The notes under the pieces: generated by a model
What the model was told of the DNA's origin: nothing
The model's database searches: none
The model's input: only the letters and a program-made list of their open reading frames with translations
In this document: in pieces, positions 1 to 10,479 of the stretch
Layout of the letters: the number at the start of each line of letters is the position of its first letter
Numbering within the stretch: the stretch's first letter is position 1
Assembly: GCF_000235505.1 (NCBI RefSeq)
Contig: NZ_JH379029.1
Coordinates: 261,798-325,797, forward strand
Source of the DNA: Hungatella hathewayi WAL-18680
GTDB lineage: Bacteria > Bacillota > Clostridia > Lachnospirales > Lachnospiraceae
Direction of reading: 5' to 3'
DNA length: 64,000 nucleotides
Program-made: the position numbers and the translations under genes

Positions 1-20
1 TTTATCCATCCTGCTTCCAT

Positions 21-3000
21 CTATTTGCTCCTCTCTGCAGTTTTCCTGCGTCTGCTGATTGCATAAAAGATAACGCTCAATGCAGCCAACACGGCAAATA
101 CGCCAATACAGCCCATATAAAGTGTTCTCCACCATGTCATCACATCCACCGTATGAGTGGTTGCGTTAATGCCATTCATGGCCGCACTGTTGGCCAGCGC
201 ATACAGCGCGTAGTGGGTGTTCTCCCGAATCGCCAGAGCCATATCACGGTCACCGCTCAGCGCCGCTCCGTTCCAGTAACCAATCTCCTCCGAGACGCCA
301 AATCCACAGAATGCCGTAGTTCCCGCCAGAATCGACTCCTTCGGCGCCGCTTTTAAGGACACACCGGTAAAGTCCGTCACATTGTAGCCGTTAAAATCCC
401 ATTCCTCCCGCATAATCTGCACCTGCACACCACGGTTTGCACTTGGCGCCACGGCGCCGATACGGTTGTAGGAACTCATCACGCCGAGAGCTCCCTGGAT
501 ATAGGTTTCCGCTCTGTCATCATTTTCCCGGAAGGAAGCAGGTTTTCCGTTGGCCTCAAATGCCTGCTGCAGACCGCGAAGTTCCAGTTCCCGGGCCTTC
601 TGCTCGCTCATAAACACGGCGATACCGGAGCGGTTAATCTCCTGGTCGTTAAATGCCGCATGCTTGATGTTGACCAGCGTCCCCTTGGACTGCGCTCCCT
701 GCACCACGGCGCTGCCAATGTAACCGGTCAGAATCGGGTCTTCCGAATAATATTCCGCCCCACGGCTGTTGTAGGCGTGACGGTGGATATTCATCCCCGG
801 CCCAATCATAATCGGCAGATTCAGCACCAGCGTGCTCTCCCCCAGTACAATCTCCCCGTTTTCATACGCCAGCTCCTTGTTCCAGCTGTAAGCAATGTTC
901 TGAGGTGTGGGACCCACACGTGTCCCGTAATCATACTCCGCCGCATCCTCATACGCCGTTCCCTGATAAGACCCCTCTGTCAGATAATGGGAATCGGAGC
1001 CATTCGGTCCATCGTCCGCCGCATACTGCAGCAGCCCCACGGACTCAATCGGGGCGATGTTGTGAAACGCATTGGCCGCAAAATTCAGGAATTCGTCAAT
1101 CGTCACCTTATTGAGCAGCTCTTCCCAGCGCGGGTCATCAAAATCGGCCCCCTTCAAATCATTGATAGTCAAATCACTGGAAGTATCTCCAAATATAATA
1201 TCCGAGGTATCTTCCCCCGTCTTTAACTCGATAAAATCATTGCCAAGCAGCCTGGACAATGCCTCATTGGCCGCCAGCCCCGAATAGGTCTTCGGGAATG
1301 TGCCGTCCCAGTCGCTTCTGGAAAGATAAGTCACCGTATCCGGCATAAAGGAATTGATATCCGTGGCATAATCCCCGTCCGAAAGGGCATTGGTAATCTC
1401 CACTCCCGCTTTACTTGTGGCAAATGTCACCGTATCCACGTCGCCATCCCAGGTCCACTGCCAGCTCTTGCCCGCATCGCCTTCCTCGGTCATTCCGTCC
1501 TCGGTTGTCTTCCCCTGGGCCGCCAGAATATTGTTCAGCGCGTCATGGGAATCCTCACCGACAGCCAGATAGTAATCGCCCGGAGTCACCACATAGGTTC
1601 CCGCATGCTCCGAATCGTAGCTTGCCAGATTGGCCATATCAATCTCCATGGTAATCGTCTGGCTCTCACCCGGCTGTAACAGATTGGTCTTCTCAAAATC
1701 CAGCAGTTGCACCGCTGACTTTTCAATATGATACTGCTTATCATAGTCCGTATAAGGCGCCTGTGCATACACCTGCACCACCGCTTTACCGGCATAATCA
1801 CCCGTATTCTCCGTAGTCACGCTGACAGCTGCCGTCTTCTTGTCTCCCGATATTTCCACGGAATCCAGGGTCTGCTCAAACGTGGTATAGGATAACCCGT
1901 AGCCAAAGGGATACACCACCTCATTGGTATAATCCCAGGTCCCGTCCGTCTCCGCCACGGTGCCGTCCGGATTGGCATAGGTACCGGCAGAAGCCTTTTC
2001 CCCGCCGTTGCCCAGAACAATGTCCGCGTAACGTGTCTCATAATAGCGGTAACCCGTATAGATTCCCTCCGCCTCAATCAGGTAGGAATTCACATTGGCG
2101 GCCTCGGAGAAGCTGCCTGCATTTTCCCACGGGATGTTGCCATAGTTCTGCATGGCCGGCGCCAGGGCGCTGTTCTTAGCAAAGGTATCCCCCAGATGGG
2201 CTGATGGGGAAACCGTGCCGTTTAACACATCCGCCACGCCGTAGAAACCGTATGCTCCGGGATAGCCAATCCACAGAATCGCGTCGATATCCGGGTCCTC
2301 CTCCAGATTGGCGATTTCCATCTGGTTTGTGGCATTGATTAACACGATGACCTTGTCAAAATTGGCCTTCGCCTCCTCAATCACCGCCATCTCCTCGTCG
2401 CTGAGACTTAAAATATTGCCGGTAACCGTCTCCACGCCGTCGGCCCGTCCCGCCTCGCCGGGATAATAGCCGTCGCCATTTTCCCCGCCGATACGGCCTA
2501 CCACCACGATAGCCGCATCGTTGTAGGACGCATAATCTTTGTTATAGTCCGGATTCAGAGCAGCCAGCTCCTCAAATGTCAATTCATGAGGATTGTCATA
2601 GGCGCTGATTTCCGCATAGCTAGGTAAAATTCCGCCGCCAAACTGTGGCACTGTCCACTGCTTATCCTTGAAAAAGTTCTGATACGTCTCCAGCATGGAT
2701 GGATTAATCTCAAATCCTCTCTCGCTGAACGCATCAAAGATTTCTACCGTCGATTTTCCGTCCGGAACACTGCCGCCGTTATTTCCATACACCGGCGCAT
2801 AGCTTCTGACCCCCAGCATGGTAATCTTCGCCGTACTGGACAGCGGCAGCGCGCCGTTCTCATTTTTCAACAATGCATAGGTCTCCTGTGATGCGCGGAC
2901 GGCCAGCTCTTTGAATCCCTCGTATGCTTCCTCCGCCGTCTGAAACTTGGACTGATACGTCCATACATCCTCCCCGTCCTCCGATGACTCGGTCACCGTC

Positions 3001-3137
3001 TGCTGGCTCCGTGTCCCAAAGAACGCGTCAACCGATGTCCGGTAGGTCTCCAGTATGTTTGCCGCCAACATGGAAAATGTTAAAAACAGCGCACACACCA
3101 GAGAAAGCCCACGCCAAATGTTAGTTTTTCTGAACAT
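21..3137 (-). CDS. Membrane-anchored GH3 beta-glucosidase, reversed domain order
   Basis: A 1038-residue glycoside hydrolase family 3 protein, predicted to cleave beta-glucosides or related oligosaccharides outside the membrane. The domain order is inverted. The alpha/beta sandwich (GH3 C-domain) comes first, about residues 90-410. A fibronectin-III-like domain with the typical PFGYGLSYTTF entry follows, and the TIM-barrel N-domain comes last, about 690-950. The barrel carries an IKHAAFNDQE motif like the substrate-binding KH..N of the family, and the nucleophile is expected at Asp922 in GYNVTDF, where most relatives have SDW. A hydrophobic segment at 9-27 and another at 1005-1027 followed by RRRK suggest anchoring at both ends. 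The start is preceded by GAGGAGGAAT. It lies just downstream of the LytTR/GHKL pair on the same strand, so regulation by that pair is likely but inferred. Reversed order is known in a few rumen glucosidases. Confidence 0.9.
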   Translation of the reverse strand: MFRKTNIWRGLSLVCALFLTFSMLAANILETYRTSVDAFFGTRSQQTVTESSEDGEDVWTYQSKFQTAEEAYEGFKELAVRASQETYALLKNENGALPLSSTAKITMLGVRSYAPVYGNNGGSVPDGKSTVEIFDAFSERGFEINPSMLETYQNFFKDKQWTVPQFGGGILPSYAEISAYDNPHELTFEELAALNPDYNKDYASYNDAAIVVVGRIGGENGDGYYPGEAGRADGVETVTGNILSLSDEEMAVIEEAKANFDKVIVLINATNQMEIANLEEDPDIDAILWIGYPGAYGFYGVADVLNGTVSPSAHLGDTFAKNSALAPAMQNYGNIPWENAGSFSEAANVNSYLIEAEGIYTGYRYYETRYADIVLGNGGEKASAGTYANPDGTVAETDGTWDYTNEVVYPFGYGLSYTTFEQTLDSVEISGDKKTAAVSVTTENTGDYAGKAVVQVYAQAPYTDYDKQYHIEKSAVQLLDFEKTNLLQPGESQTITMEIDMANLASYDSEHAGTYVVTPGDYYLAVGEDSHDALNNILAAQGKTTEDGMTEEGDAGKSWQWTWDGDVDTVTFATSKAGVEITNALSDGDYATDINSFMPDTVTYLSRSDWDGTFPKTYSGLAANEALSRLLGNDFIELKTGEDTSDIIFGDTSSDLTINDLKGADFDDPRWEELLNKVTIDEFLNFAANAFHNIAPIESVGLLQYAADDGPNGSDSHYLTEGSYQGTAYEDAAEYDYGTRVGPTPQNIAYSWNKELAYENGEIVLGESTLVLNLPIMIGPGMNIHRHAYNSRGAEYYSEDPILTGYIGSAVVQGAQSKGTLVNIKHAAFNDQEINRSGIAVFMSEQKARELELRGLQQAFEANGKPASFRENDDRAETYIQGALGVMSSYNRIGAVAPSANRGVQVQIMREEWDFNGYNVTDFTGVSLKAAPKESILAGTTAFCGFGVSEEIGYWNGAALSGDRDMALAIRENTHYALYALANSAAMNGINATTHTVDVMTWWRTLYMGCIGVFAVLAALSVIFYAISRRRKTAERSK

Positions 3138-3357
3138 GATATTCCTCCTCCATAAACCTTCCTTTACCCAGCCACACTAAAACAGCGATAAGTAGAAAAA
3201 GCAGAAAAAACGACGCCCTGACAGCGCCGTTATCCCTCCGCATTTCTATCATAACTGTTCTCACGTGACCAACGCTTTGTGATGCCACCATAACAGTTTT
3301 TCTTTTTTTCCACAAGACTGCCTTCCTGAACTGTAATTTTATCTGCGCAAAATGCAC
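3121..3357 (-). CDS. Possible small membrane protein between kinase and GH3 gene
   Basis: A 78-codon frame starting with GTG one base after the kinase stop codon and overlapping the GH3 start by 17 bases. GGAG lies close upstream of the GTG. The only recognisable feature is one strong hydrophobic stretch near residues 48-62 (FFLLFLLIAVLVWLG) flanked by charged residues. An internal ATG would give a roughly 43-residue single-span peptide. Agr-type loci often carry a small peptide gene beside the kinase, but no AgrD-like processing motif is visible. It may equally be untranslated spacer. Confidence 0.25.
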   Translation of the reverse strand: MHFAQIKLQFRKAVLWKKRKTVMVASQSVGHVRTVMIEMRRDNGAVRASFFLLFLLIAVLVWLGKGRFMEEEYHVQKN

Positions 3358-3358
3358 A

Positions 3359-4648
3359 TCACTCCGCCATAGGAAGCAGAATATTCAGGGTGAATATCCC
3401 CTGCTCCGCCTTCACCGACAGATAGCCATGATACTTTTCCGTTATCATCCGGATGCTCTTCATACCAAAGCCGTGATACCGTTTATCCTGCTTGGTCGTC
3501 TGGGGAAGCCCGTTGGTAAATGTCAGTTCCCCTTCATAAAAATTCTCAAAGTGTATCATCAGCATCCCCTTTTCCATCCGGACCTTGACGCTGATACACC
3601 GCTTCTCCGGGTTGGCAATCCTGTCCACCGCCTCGATGGCATTGTCAACCGCATTTCCAAACAGGGAATAGATATCCGACTGCTTCATAAAGTCGAGATT
3701 TCGCCCCTCCGCCATACAGTCAAACCGAATGTTTTTGCTCTCGCACACCATCAGTTTTTCCACCATCAGCACGTCCAGCGCCTCATTTCCCGTCTTGAAC
3801 GTCATGTCATAGATGTTGATGGCCCGCTTTAACTCCGATATCTCTTCCTGGGGGACATGACTTCCCAGCATGGCAATCTGGTTTTTAATATCATGACATT
3901 TGATGTTAATCAGCTCCATGGTTTCCCTGGATATCTTCATCTGCTGCTTCTGCTGATAGAGCACATGCTTCAATATCTCATTATTCTGCTGCTCACTTTC
4001 CTTCCTGGCAATCTCGCACTGGAGGGTCAGCAGGAACAGACAGCACACCATGTCAAACATGCTGTATATAGTGTAAACCGCAAAACCGCTTCCCGCGCTG
4101 TACTCATTAAACAGATTCTGGAAAATGTTGGTGCACAGCTGCATCCCCGTCAAAAGAAACAGAATCGTGGGGGACCCGGTCAGATGGTCCGTGCCTTTTT
4201 TCTTAAGCTCCCTGCCAAACATCCGGTAGCACAGAAACAAAAACGCAATGGACAGCACCGGATAGGTAAACACCGTCACCTCCTCCGGCAGATTCAGAAT
4301 CACCGTGCCCAAAACCGACAGCATCCTGGCCGTCTGGAAAGAAAAATGCTGGGCCGCCCCCGCCGCCGTCACATAAAAAATAGCATGGTTGACAGAAACC
4401 GCAAAACAGGCCTTCACCCCCACGATGCAGAGAACAAAAAACAGAATGCTCCGGATACTTTTCATCCACGCATTATCAAAAGGCATCAGCACCCACAGCA
4501 TGGAGACGGCCAGCAGTACCGCCGCCGTCCCGGCCGCGCGCAGCAGAAAGCGGGGCCTTCTGTCCATCCACCAGCAGAAGAACCCCACCGCAATCAGAAT
4601 CTCAAACACATAACCGTTTGTAATAAAAAAATTGTATAAGATACTCAT
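3359..4648 (-). CDS. GHKL-family sensor histidine kinase (AgrC/VirS type)
   Basis: A 429-residue membrane sensor kinase. Residues 1-210 hold about six hydrophobic segments and form the sensor. A coiled linker follows, then the phosphoacceptor region INIKCHDIKNQ with His252, typical of the HPK10/GHKL class. The ATPase domain has an N-box with GNAVDNAIEAV (Asn332, Asn336) and a glycine box HGFGMKSI near 392-399. The start overlaps the stop of the response regulator gene by four bases (ATGA), so translation is probably coupled. The signal is unknown; relatives sense peptides or cell-envelope cues. It presumably phosphorylates the adjacent LytTR protein. Confidence 0.93.
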   Translation of the reverse strand: MSILYNFFITNGYVFEILIAVGFFCWWMDRRPRFLLRAAGTAAVLLAVSMLWVLMPFDNAWMKSIRSILFFVLCIVGVKACFAVSVNHAIFYVTAAGAAQHFSFQTARMLSVLGTVILNLPEEVTVFTYPVLSIAFLFLCYRMFGRELKKKGTDHLTGSPTILFLLTGMQLCTNIFQNLFNEYSAGSGFAVYTIYSMFDMVCCLFLLTLQCEIARKESEQQNNEILKHVLYQQKQQMKISRETMELINIKCHDIKNQIAMLGSHVPQEEISELKRAINIYDMTFKTGNEALDVLMVEKLMVCESKNIRFDCMAEGRNLDFMKQSDIYSLFGNAVDNAIEAVDRIANPEKRCISVKVRMEKGMLMIHFENFYEGELTFTNGLPQTTKQDKRYHGFGMKSIRMITEKYHGYLSVKAEQGIFTLNILLPMAE

Positions 4649-5358
4649 AGTACATACTCATTCCCAAGGGTTTCCGCCAGCTCGTTCATAAAGGTCTTCT
4701 TGCGCGGCCGGCTGATCTGCAGTTCCTCCCCGCCGGTCATCACCAGGGTATAGCCCTGGACCGCCGCGATATGCTTCTGGTTGACCAGATAACATTTGTT
4801 GCACCGCAGAAATCCTTTGCCCTTCAGCTTCTCCTCCGTCTCCAGCAGCGTCCCGCTGCCCTGGATGGAATCTGTCTCCGTGTGGAAAATCAGGGTATGG
4901 CCCCTCACTTCGATATAGCGGATTTCCTGAAGCTTCAACCGCAGGAAACCGCTCTGGCGCACCACAAGAATCGCCTCCTGGTCCCCACTGCGCCGCAGAA
5001 CCGCCCGGCGCAGCTTCAGCTCAAAATCCCCGTAATGAATGGGCTTGACCAGGTAGTCCAGCGCGTCCACCTCATAGCCCTTCACCGCATACCTGGCCAT
5101 GTTGGTGACGAATATCAGTATCACCTGTCTGTCCAGCGCCCGGAGACGCTTTGCCGCCTCCATCCCGTCTATGTATGGCAGCTCAATATCCATAAAAACC
5201 ATATCATAAATACTTTTATAATTGTCAAGAAACGATACCGCGTCGCCAAACACGGTGATATCGAACGTCTCGTTATTCTCCGTGGCATACCGCGTCAAGA
5301 AACCGTGCAGCTTCTCCGCGGCGGCGCCGTTATCTTCCACAATCGCGATTTTAAACAT
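4645..5358 (-). CDS. LytTR-family response regulator
   Basis: A 237-residue two-component regulator. The receiver domain (1-120) has the acidic pair ED at 8-9, the phosphoacceptor Asp57 in VFMDIELP and Lys at PIHYG. The C-terminal LytTR DNA-binding domain (about 140-235) includes GFLRCNKCYLVN and ISRPRKKTF. I chose the ATG at 5358 rather than a start 12 codons upstream because AGGGGG sits nine bases before it and the conserved fold begins at FKIAIVED. It is the first gene of an operon with the GHKL kinase. LytTR regulators usually bind paired direct repeats; I did not identify any. Confidence 0.93.
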   Translation of the reverse strand: MFKIAIVEDNGAAAEKLHGFLTRYATENNETFDITVFGDAVSFLDNYKSIYDMVFMDIELPYIDGMEAAKRLRALDRQVILIFVTNMARYAVKGYEVDALDYLVKPIHYGDFELKLRRAVLRRSGDQEAILVVRQSGFLRLKLQEIRYIEVRGHTLIFHTETDSIQGSGTLLETEEKLKGKGFLRCNKCYLVNQKHIAAVQGYTLVMTGGEELQISRPRKKTFMNELAETLGNEYVL

Positions 5359-5416
5359 GTTCCATGACCCCCTGACCATCACAGCCAACAGCAATCTGCT
5401 TTTCTAAACTGTCGCC

Positions 5417-5445
5417 ATTGTACCATGACCGCCGTTTTCTGTCAA
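5417..5445 (-). promoter_or_regulatory. Sigma-A-type promoter of the LytTR/GHKL operon
   Basis: On the minus strand TTGACA (5445-5440) and TACAAT (5422-5417) are separated by exactly 17 bases, about 60 bases upstream of the regulator start. Confidence 0.65.
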
Positions 5446-5478
5446 AAGTCACATGGAATCTTTCTTGGTTTCCCCGGT

Positions 5479-7075
<1,597 letters not shown>

Positions 7076-7102
7076 CACTCTCACAGGTTTTATGTTAAGA
7101 AT

Positions 7103-7131
7103 ATGTTATCATACCGCCGGGAATATTTCAA
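7103..7131 (-). promoter_or_regulatory. Putative glpK promoter
   Basis: Minus strand TTGAAA (7131-7126), 17-base spacer, TAACAT (7108-7103). The expected transcript start is near 7096, giving a leader of roughly 105 bases that includes the hairpin at 7026-7075. Confidence 0.5.
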
Positions 7132-7138
7132 GCCACTT

Positions 7139-9742
7139 TTACGCCAATCCCTCCCGTATGGTTTTCCACGCCTGGATAATCGCCGTTGGAATCAGTGCAA
7201 ATATCACGATACTGAGCAGCTGCCTCAGACTCAAATCCGACACCGCAAACAGAATCTGCAGCCTCGGCACAAACAGCACCGCCAGCAACAGCAGCACCCC
7301 CGCCTCAAACGCCATCACCGTGTAGAGATTGCTTCCCACCCCCAGCGCAATGATGGAATGCTCGCTCCGGCAGTTAAATCCGTGAAACAATCTGGCAAGC
7401 GTCAGCGTGGTGAATGCCATGGTGCTGGCCACCGCCGCCCCGCCGGTCCACAGCCCCGTCCGGTAAGCCATCATGGTGCAGGCGGCAATCAGTCCCCCCT
7501 GAAGGACCAGACTGGACAGAAAGCTCTTCGTCAGTATCCCCTCCTGCGGGTCCCTGGGCCCCTGCTCCAAAAGTCCCGCCTCCGGCTGCTCCATGCCAAT
7601 CGCGATAGCCGGCAGGGAATCCGTCAACAGGTTGATAAACAGCAGATGAACCGGCGCAAAGGGAATCGGCAGCGCCAGCAGTGATGTATACAGTACACAG
7701 AGAATTCCGGCCATATTTCCTGATAGCAGAAACTTAATTGCATTCTTGATATTCCGATAAACGTTTCTGCCGTTGGCCACCGCCTTGATAATCGTGGCAA
7801 AATTGTCGTCCGCCAGAATCATGGAAGCCGCGTCCTTGGACACCTCCGTCCCGGTGATGCCCATGGCAATTCCGATGTCCGCCTTTTTGAGAGCCGGGGC
7901 GTCGTTCACTCCATCCCCGGTCATGGCCACAATCTTCCCTTTCTGCTGCCAAGCATCCACAATCCGAATCTTATTCTCCGGTGAAACCCTGGCATAGACG
8001 GAGATGGATTCCAGCTTTCCACCCAGCATCTCATCCGACATGCCATCCAGTTCCTGCCCCGTCACCGCCACATCCCCCGGCTCCATTATGCCAATCTTCT
8101 CCGCGATGGCCGACGCCGTGACCTTGTGGTCCCCCGTGATCATCACCGTCCGGATTCCGGCTCTCCTGGCGCTGGCCACCGCCGGCCGTGACTCCGGTCT
8201 CGCCGGGTCCATCATGGCCACCAGCCCCAGGAACGTAAAGCCGTTTTCCAGCTCCGGTTTCAGCGGCACCTGTTTTTCCAGCTCCTTGCAGACCACCATC
8301 AGAACCCGGAGCCCGTCTCTGGAAAATTCCAGATTCTGATTCTGAATTCTTCTCTTATCGGAAACTCCGATGGGCCTTCTCTTCTCCCCGTCCAGAATCC
8401 AGTCAGTTCTGTCCAACAGCGTGTCGATGGCCCCCTTGGAGAACATGACCGCCTTCCCATCCACCCGGTGCTCCGTGCTCATCATTTTCCTGTCCGAGTC
8501 AAAGGCCAGCTCCGAAATTCTTGGAAACTGCTCCCGCAGTCTTCCTTCCTTCATGCCGACGGCGTGGGCCATCTCCAGAAGCGCCAGTTCCGTCGGGTCC
8601 CCGATTCCCCGGCCGTCCTGCCAGGAGGAATCGTTGGCCAGCACCGCCCCGTATAGAAACCAGGCAAAGGGCTTCTGCTCCACCCGCAGCTTATCCGGCT
8701 CCCACACCCGGCCGCCCAGATACACCTTCTGCACCTCCATCCGGTTCTGGGTCAGCGTTCCCGTCTTATCGGAACATATCACCGACACGCAGCCCAGACT
8801 CTCCACCGCTTTCAGCTCCTTGATGATGGCGTGCTCCTTAGCCATCTTCTGGGTCCCCATGGCCTGAACGATGGTGACAATAGAACTGAGCGCCTCCGGT
8901 ATGGCCGCCACTGCCAGGGCCACCGCGAACATCAGGGAGTCCAGCACCGGCATTTTCCGGTACAGGCTTAAGAAAAATACCACCGCACAGATAATCATAA
9001 TCCCCGCCGCCAGCTTGCTGGAGAACCGGTCCAGACTGACCTGGAGCGGCGTCTTCTTCTCCTTGGTGGCGTTCATCAGCTGGGCAATCTTCCCGATTTC
9101 GGTGTTCATCCCCGTCTCCGTCACCACCACCATCCCCCGCCCTGCTGTCACCAGGGAGCCGGAGTAAACCATATTGATTCTGTCGCCCAGCGGGGCCTGC
9201 CTTTTGATGGGGGCCGTCTGCTTCTCCACATTGATGGATTCCCCCGTAAGGGAGCTTTCATTTACCTGGAGGGCATAGCTTTCCAGCACCCGCCCGTCCG
9301 CCACCACCAAATCCCCGGTCTCCAGAATCAAAATGTCCCCCGGCACCACGTCCACGGAGGACAGCTCCATTTTCCTTCCGTTTCTCATCACTCTGGTACA
9401 GGGGGACGACAGCGACTTCAGGCTCTCCAAAGACTTCTCCGCCTTCTGATGCTGCACCGTCCCCAAAATCGCATTTAAGATAATCACGGCAAAGATAACC
9501 ACCGTGCTCTCCACGTTGTCCGTCAACATGGAAATCACCGCCGCGACGATCAGGATAATCACAAGTAAATCCTGAAACTGCTCCAGAAAGACCTGCAGGC
9601 TCCCTTTTCTCTTCGTCTCCTGCAGGGCATTTCCCCCATACTTCTGTTTTCGTTCCTTCACCTGACTGTCTGACAGGCCCCCCGGCGTCACCCCGAGCGC
9701 CTCCAGCACCTCTTTACCGGAATTCTGATACCATTCTTTCAT
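7139..9742 (-). CDS. Calcium-type P-type ATPase (P2A)
   Basis: An 867-residue cation pump related to SERCA and bacterial Ca2+ ATPases. An N-terminal cation-ATPase domain begins with a VTPGGLSDSQV motif. TGES of the actuator domain is at about 166-169. The phosphorylated Asp is expected at 325 in CSDKTGTLTQ. The hinge motif GDGVNDAPALKKADIGIAMG is intact. Membrane helix 4 reads AAIPEALSS, with PEAL in place of the more usual PEGL. Helix 6 has NLLTDSLPAIAIG, compatible with Ca2+ coordination. I chose the ATG at 9742 because GGAG lies about 12 bases upstream; an in-frame extension of 23 codons is rich in basic residues and unlike the family. Transported ion is inferred from family; Mn2+ cannot be excluded. 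Confidence 0.93.
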   Translation of the reverse strand: MKEWYQNSGKEVLEALGVTPGGLSDSQVKERKQKYGGNALQETKRKGSLQVFLEQFQDLLVIILIVAAVISMLTDNVESTVVIFAVIILNAILGTVQHQKAEKSLESLKSLSSPCTRVMRNGRKMELSSVDVVPGDILILETGDLVVADGRVLESYALQVNESSLTGESINVEKQTAPIKRQAPLGDRINMVYSGSLVTAGRGMVVVTETGMNTEIGKIAQLMNATKEKKTPLQVSLDRFSSKLAAGIMIICAVVFFLSLYRKMPVLDSLMFAVALAVAAIPEALSSIVTIVQAMGTQKMAKEHAIIKELKAVESLGCVSVICSDKTGTLTQNRMEVQKVYLGGRVWEPDKLRVEQKPFAWFLYGAVLANDSSWQDGRGIGDPTELALLEMAHAVGMKEGRLREQFPRISELAFDSDRKMMSTEHRVDGKAVMFSKGAIDTLLDRTDWILDGEKRRPIGVSDKRRIQNQNLEFSRDGLRVLMVVCKELEKQVPLKPELENGFTFLGLVAMMDPARPESRPAVASARRAGIRTVMITGDHKVTASAIAEKIGIMEPGDVAVTGQELDGMSDEMLGGKLESISVYARVSPENKIRIVDAWQQKGKIVAMTGDGVNDAPALKKADIGIAMGITGTEVSKDAASMILADDNFATIIKAVANGRNVYRNIKNAIKFLLSGNMAGILCVLYTSLLALPIPFAPVHLLFINLLTDSLPAIAIGMEQPEAGLLEQGPRDPQEGILTKSFLSSLVLQGGLIAACTMMAYRTGLWTGGAAVASTMAFTTLTLARLFHGFNCRSEHSIIALGVGSNLYTVMAFEAGVLLLLAVLFVPRLQILFAVSDLSLRQLLSIVIFALIPTAIIQAWKTIREGLA

Positions 9743-9819
9743 GTTCGTTCGACGCTCCTTCCTCCTACCATGTTTATGTGGGGGGAAAGAGGTTTCATGC
9801 ATGGATTTCACTCCCGGCC

Positions 9820-9848
9820 TTGAGTTCTTCCGGAAATTTCTGTATACT
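9820..9848 (+). promoter_or_regulatory. luxS promoter
   Basis: TTGAGT (9820-9825), 17-base spacer, TATACT (9843-9848), a near-consensus sigma-A promoter ending 31 bases before the luxS start. Confidence 0.75.
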
Positions 9849-9879
9849 AAAAGAATTGAGAAAGAAGGAGCGAACTACC

Positions 9880-10359
9880 GTGGAAAAAATAACAAGTTTT
9901 ACGATCAATCATCTGGAACTGCTTCCTGGCATTTACGTGTCACGGAAGGACAATGCAGGGGGCGCCACCATCACCACCTTTGATATCCGCATGACCCGCC
10001 CCAACTATGAACCGGTTATGAATACGGCGGAGGTGCACACCATGGAGCATCTGGGCGCCACATTTCTGCGCAACCACAAAGAATTTCAGGACCGGGTTCT
10101 CTACTTCGGGCCTATGGGATGCCGGACCGGGTTTTATCTGCTGCTGGCCGGCGATTGGACTTCCACTGACATTGTGCCGCTGGTGACGGAGATGTTTGAG
10201 TTTATCCGGGACTATGAAGGGGAAGTTCCAGGCGCCAGCGCCAGGGACTGCGGCAATTATCTGGACATGAACCTGCCCATGACAAAATTCCTGGCGGACC
10301 GTTTTCTGAAACAGGTGCTATATGGCATCACAGAGGAGCATCTGGTTTACCCGGAATAA
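9880..10359 (+). CDS. luxS: S-ribosylhomocysteine lyase (LuxS)
   Basis: A 159-residue LuxS that cleaves S-ribosylhomocysteine to homocysteine and DPD, the precursor of autoinducer-2. The metal ligands His53 and His57 are in HTMEH and Cys124 is in ARDCGNYLD. The catalytic Cys81 is in MGCRTGFY. I start it at GTG 9880 because AAGAAGGAG ends nine bases upstream and the protein then aligns with the normal LuxS length; a longer frame from 9778 would run through the promoter. It is a single-gene unit with its own promoter and terminator, divergent from the P-ATPase. No mtnN/pfs is adjacent. Confidence 0.96.
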   Translation: MEKITSFTINHLELLPGIYVSRKDNAGGATITTFDIRMTRPNYEPVMNTAEVHTMEHLGATFLRNHKEFQDRVLYFGPMGCRTGFYLLLAGDWTSTDIVPLVTEMFEFIRDYEGEVPGASARDCGNYLDMNLPMTKFLADRFLKQVLYGITEEHLVYPE

Positions 10360-10401
10360 TAACGGGTGAAATCCATGCGCCTCTGTCTGGCGCATGCGCA
10401 A

Positions 10402-10453
10402 AAAAGCCGCTGTCCGGCGGGACTGTATTTCTCCTGCCAGACAACGGTTTTTT
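10402..10453. terminator. Bidirectional terminator, luxS / GH13-like gene
   Basis: A 16-bp stem pairs 10407-10422 with 10432-10447, allowing G-U pairs. It is followed by T6 on the plus strand and preceded by A6, so it can serve both convergent genes. A second hairpin just upstream pairs CATGCGCC (10374-10381) with GGCGCATG (10389-10396). Confidence 0.85.
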
Positions 10454-10479
10454 GTATTCTCACATTATCACTTCTTATT

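Noticed and set aside
3857-4639. A 260-codon plus-strand frame
   Set aside because: Antisense to the GHKL kinase; basic, repetitive composition without domains.
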